From: an uncultured Collinsella sp.
Lineage (GTDB): Bacteria; Actinomycetota; Coriobacteriia; Coriobacteriales; Coriobacteriaceae
Length of the DNA: 64,000 nt
NCBI GenBank assembly: GCA_959020715.1
Contig: CAUESV010000005.1
Coordinates: forward strand, 1-64,000
Direction: 5' to 3'
In this document: piece after piece, positions 62,125 through 64,000 of the stretch
Layout of the letters: each line of letters begins with the position of its first letter
How positions within the stretch are numbered: the stretch's first letter is position 1
Translations under genes and position numbers: made by a program
Notes under the pieces: model-generated
Database searches by the model: none
Told to the model about the DNA's origin: nothing
The model's input: the letters and a program-made list of their open reading frames with translations, nothing else

Positions 62125-63579
62125 ATGGCAGACATCGCATTCGAGAAGGACCTCTCCGTCGCCGAGACCGGCATCGAGGGCCTCAAGGTCGTCGACCTCG
62201 CCGTCCACGGCGACTCGCGCGGCTGGTTCAAGGAGAACTGGCAGCGCGCCAAGATGACCGCCCTGGGCATCCCGGACCTCAGGGTCGTCCAGAACAACAT
62301 CTCCTACAACGACAGCCGCGGCGTCACCCGCGGCATCCACGCCGAGCCCTGGGACAAGTTCATCTCCGTGGCGCGCGGCAGCGTCTTCGGCGCCTGGGTG
62401 GACCTGCGCGAGGGCAGCGAGACCTACGGGAAGGTGTTCACCTGCACGCTCGACCCGTCCAAGGCCATCTACGTCCCGCGCGGCGTGGGCAACTCCTTCC
62501 AGGCCCTGGAGGACGGCACCGCCTACACCTACCTGGTGGACGCCCACTGGTCCCTCGAGCTCAAGAGGACCTACACCTTCGTGAACCTCGCCGACCCGGA
62601 GCTCGCCATCGAGTGGCCGATCCCGCTGGAGGAGGCCACCGTATCCGAGGCCGACCTCAACCACCCGATGCTCAGGGACGTCGTCCCCATGGCACCAAAG
62701 CGCACCCTCGTCACCGGCTGCAACGGCCAGCTGGGCCGCGCGGTGCGCGCGCTCGCCGAGGAGCGCGGCCTCGCCAAGGACTTCGACTTCTGCGACATCG
62801 ACACCTTCGACATGTCAGACCCGGCGGCCTACGCGCAGTACGACTGGTCGCTCTACGGCACCGTGATCAACTGCGGCGCCTACACCGCCGTGGACAGGGC
62901 CGAGACCCCCGAGGGCCGCGTGGCCGCCTGGAAGGCCAACGCGACCGGCCCCGCCCTCCTCGCCCGCACATGCTCTGATCACGGGATCACCCTCGTCCAC
63001 GTGTCCAGCGACTACGTCTTAGACGGCACCGCCGAGGTGCATGACGAGGACGAGCCCCTCAGCCCGCTGTCCGTCTACGGCCAGACCAAGGCCGCCGGCG
63101 ACATCGCCGTGGCCGGGTGCCCGCGCCACTACATCATGCGCTCCAGCTGGGTCATCGGCGAGGGCCGCAACTTCGTCAAGACGATGAAGGGCCTGTCCGA
63201 CCGCGTCGCCGACCCCGAGGACGGGCTCGAGCAGGTCACGGTCGTTGACGACCAGCTGGGCCGCCTGACCTTCACGCGCGACATGGCCGAGGCCATCTTC
63301 CACGTGCTGGGGACGCACGCCCCCTACGGCACCTACGACTGCACCGGCTCCGGCACCGTCAAGTCCTGGGCCGATATCGCCCGCGCCGTCTTCGAGGCCG
63401 CCAACGGCAACGGGGACAGGGTCGTGCCGGTATCGACCGCCGACTACTACGCGAGCGCCGAGGGCCCCGTCGCCCCGCGCCCGGTCCACTCCGCGCTCGA
63501 CCTGTCCAAGCTCGAGGCTGCCGGCTTCCACATGCCCGACTGGGAGGAAGAGCTGGGGGAGTACATCAAGACGCTCTAG
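62125..63579 (+). CDS. RfbC-RfbD fusion: dTDP-4-dehydrorhamnose 3,5-epimerase and reductase
   Basis: The 484-residue protein joins the last two enzymes of dTDP-rhamnose synthesis. Residues about 1-185 are RfbC-like, with DSRGWFKENWQ, RGIHAEPWDKFISV containing the catalytic-type histidine, and YVPRGVGNSFQAL. From about 190 the RfbD-like reductase starts: TLVTGCNGQLGRAVR for the dinucleotide, VINCGAYTAVDRAE, then SSDYVLDG and YGQTKAAGD with the catalytic Tyr-x3-Lys. Fusion ensures channelling of the unstable keto sugar. ATG follows ATAGGAG. A strong terminator lies at 63602-63631. Confidence 0.96.
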   Translation: MADIAFEKDLSVAETGIEGLKVVDLAVHGDSRGWFKENWQRAKMTALGIPDLRVVQNNISYNDSRGVTRGIHAEPWDKFISVARGSVFGAWVDLREGSETYGKVFTCTLDPSKAIYVPRGVGNSFQALEDGTAYTYLVDAHWSLELKRTYTFVNLADPELAIEWPIPLEEATVSEADLNHPMLRDVVPMAPKRTLVTGCNGQLGRAVRALAEERGLAKDFDFCDIDTFDMSDPAAYAQYDWSLYGTVINCGAYTAVDRAETPEGRVAAWKANATGPALLARTCSDHGITLVHVSSDYVLDGTAEVHDEDEPLSPLSVYGQTKAAGDIAVAGCPRHYIMRSSWVIGEGRNFVKTMKGLSDRVADPEDGLEQVTVVDDQLGRLTFTRDMAEAIFHVLGTHAPYGTYDCTGSGTVKSWADIARAVFEAANGNGDRVVPVSTADYYASAEGPVAPRPVHSALDLSKLEAAGFHMPDWEEELGEYIKTL

Positions 63580-63601
63580 CCGCTATTAACTTTTCGAGAG
63601 T

Positions 63602-63631
63602 AAAAGCCGCCGTTCTTTAACGGCGGCTTTT
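63602..63631 (+). terminator. Terminator of the rfb genes
   Basis: AAAAGCCGCCGTT and AACGGCGGCTTTT form a perfect stem around CTTT, with T on the 3' side. It can also serve the converging glycosyltransferase gene. Confidence 0.93.
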
Positions 63632-63681
63632 CTTGTTGGTGGCTATCTGCGCAGTGGTGCCAATAGTATTTTGCGGAAGAT

Positions 63682-64000
63682 CTACCTCTCGCTTGGCATG
63701 GAAGTAGGGTGGCCGGGCTGGTCGTCGTAGGCGTATTTGCTGTACACGTTGACCTCCCACTGCTTTTTTTCGACCTTTGCTACAGAATCAAGGATGAAGC
63801 CGGTCGCAAGGCTCAGGCCGCACAGGAACATAAACGAGGCGGCGAGCACAGCGGTGGGGAAGCGCGGGACGAGGCCGGTCTGGAAATATTCGACAACGAT
63901 GGGCATGCCCAGGGCGAGGCCGAATACCGCGAACAGAAGCGCAACGAGGCTGAAGAACTTCAGCGGGCGGTAGTCCTTGAACAGCGTGCCGATCATCGCA
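63682..64000 (-). CDS. C-terminal membrane part of a family 2 glycosyltransferase (GtrB-like), truncated by the window
   Basis: The visible 106 codons hold two membrane segments (FFSLVALLFAVFGLALG and FPTAVLAASFMFLCGLSLATGFIL) preceded by KDYRPLKF, and a tail ending in a polar stretch. RPLKFF followed by VEYFQTGLVPRFPTA is typical of the C-terminal anchor of GtrB/DPM-type glycosyltransferases. The frame is open at the window edge, so the catalytic domain lies outside. It converges on rfbC-rfbD. Confidence 0.82.
   Translation of the reverse strand, partial: AMIGTLFKDYRPLKFFSLVALLFAVFGLALGMPIVVEYFQTGLVPRFPTAVLAASFMFLCGLSLATGFILDSVAKVEKKQWEVNVYSKYAYDDQPGHPTSMPSER

Overview
The window looks like chromosomal DNA of a gut coriobacterium, most likely Collinsella or a close relative. 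This is inferred from the GC-rich housekeeping genes, the strong Shine-Dalgarno starts, a suf operon in the order sufC-sufB-sufD-sufS-sufU beside a divergent Rrf2 regulator, a NifU-like/GGGtGRT gene pair, and the very large set of cell-wall-binding surface proteins. No rRNA or species marker is present, so the genus is not proven.

Layout. 1-700: tandem tRNA-Lys(CTT) genes with a duplicated tRNA-end/terminator block and a dinD relic. 0.7-5.5 kb: a flavoprotein, a GGGtGRT/NifU-like pair, and a RAYT-type HUH protein that seems to lack its catalytic tyrosine. 6.1-12.1 kb: the complete suf iron-sulfur operon and its IscR-like regulator. 12.2-16.0 kb: a sortase-anchored surface protein and an AAA-ATPase-like protein. 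16.0-24.2 kb: six glycosyltransferase genes. 24.3-30.1 kb: an AT-rich accessory patch with an ATPase behind a CGATA-repeat promoter, gene relics, a 29-bp-period palindrome array, an IS1595 relic, and DUF2971, DUF4365 and orphan genes. 30.28-30.49 kb: a candidate structured RNA. 30.7-45.4 kb: six choline-binding-repeat proteins interrupted by licB and a licC-licA fusion. 45.7-58.3 kb: a cell-surface glycan cluster (glycosyltransferases, flippase, LicD, DUF2142 and DUF2304 membrane proteins) plus a seventh repeat protein. 58.5-63.6 kb: dTDP-rhamnose synthesis (rfbA, rfbB, an rfbC-rfbD fusion) interrupted by a DUF4869/ATPase pair and a very long hairpin. The window ends inside a membrane glycosyltransferase.

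How it fits together. The rfb genes make dTDP-L-rhamnose. The glycosyltransferases, flippase and DUF2142 protein plausibly build and export a rhamnose-containing wall or teichoic-like polymer. LicB (choline uptake), LicA (choline kinase) and LicC (CDP-choline synthesis) feed LicD, which transfers phosphocholine to the glycan. The choline-binding-repeat proteins can then dock on that decoration. They carry different C- or N-terminal enzymes: GH25 lysozyme, NlpC/P60-like, C39-like and L,D-transpeptidase domains. In the LicC-LicA fusion, LicC and LicA share one polypeptide behind an N-terminal winged helix. That gene faces a choline-binding-protein gene across a symmetric palindromic operator, which suggests a self-contained regulatory circuit for phosphocholine decoration. 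This integrated system is the most interesting content of the window.
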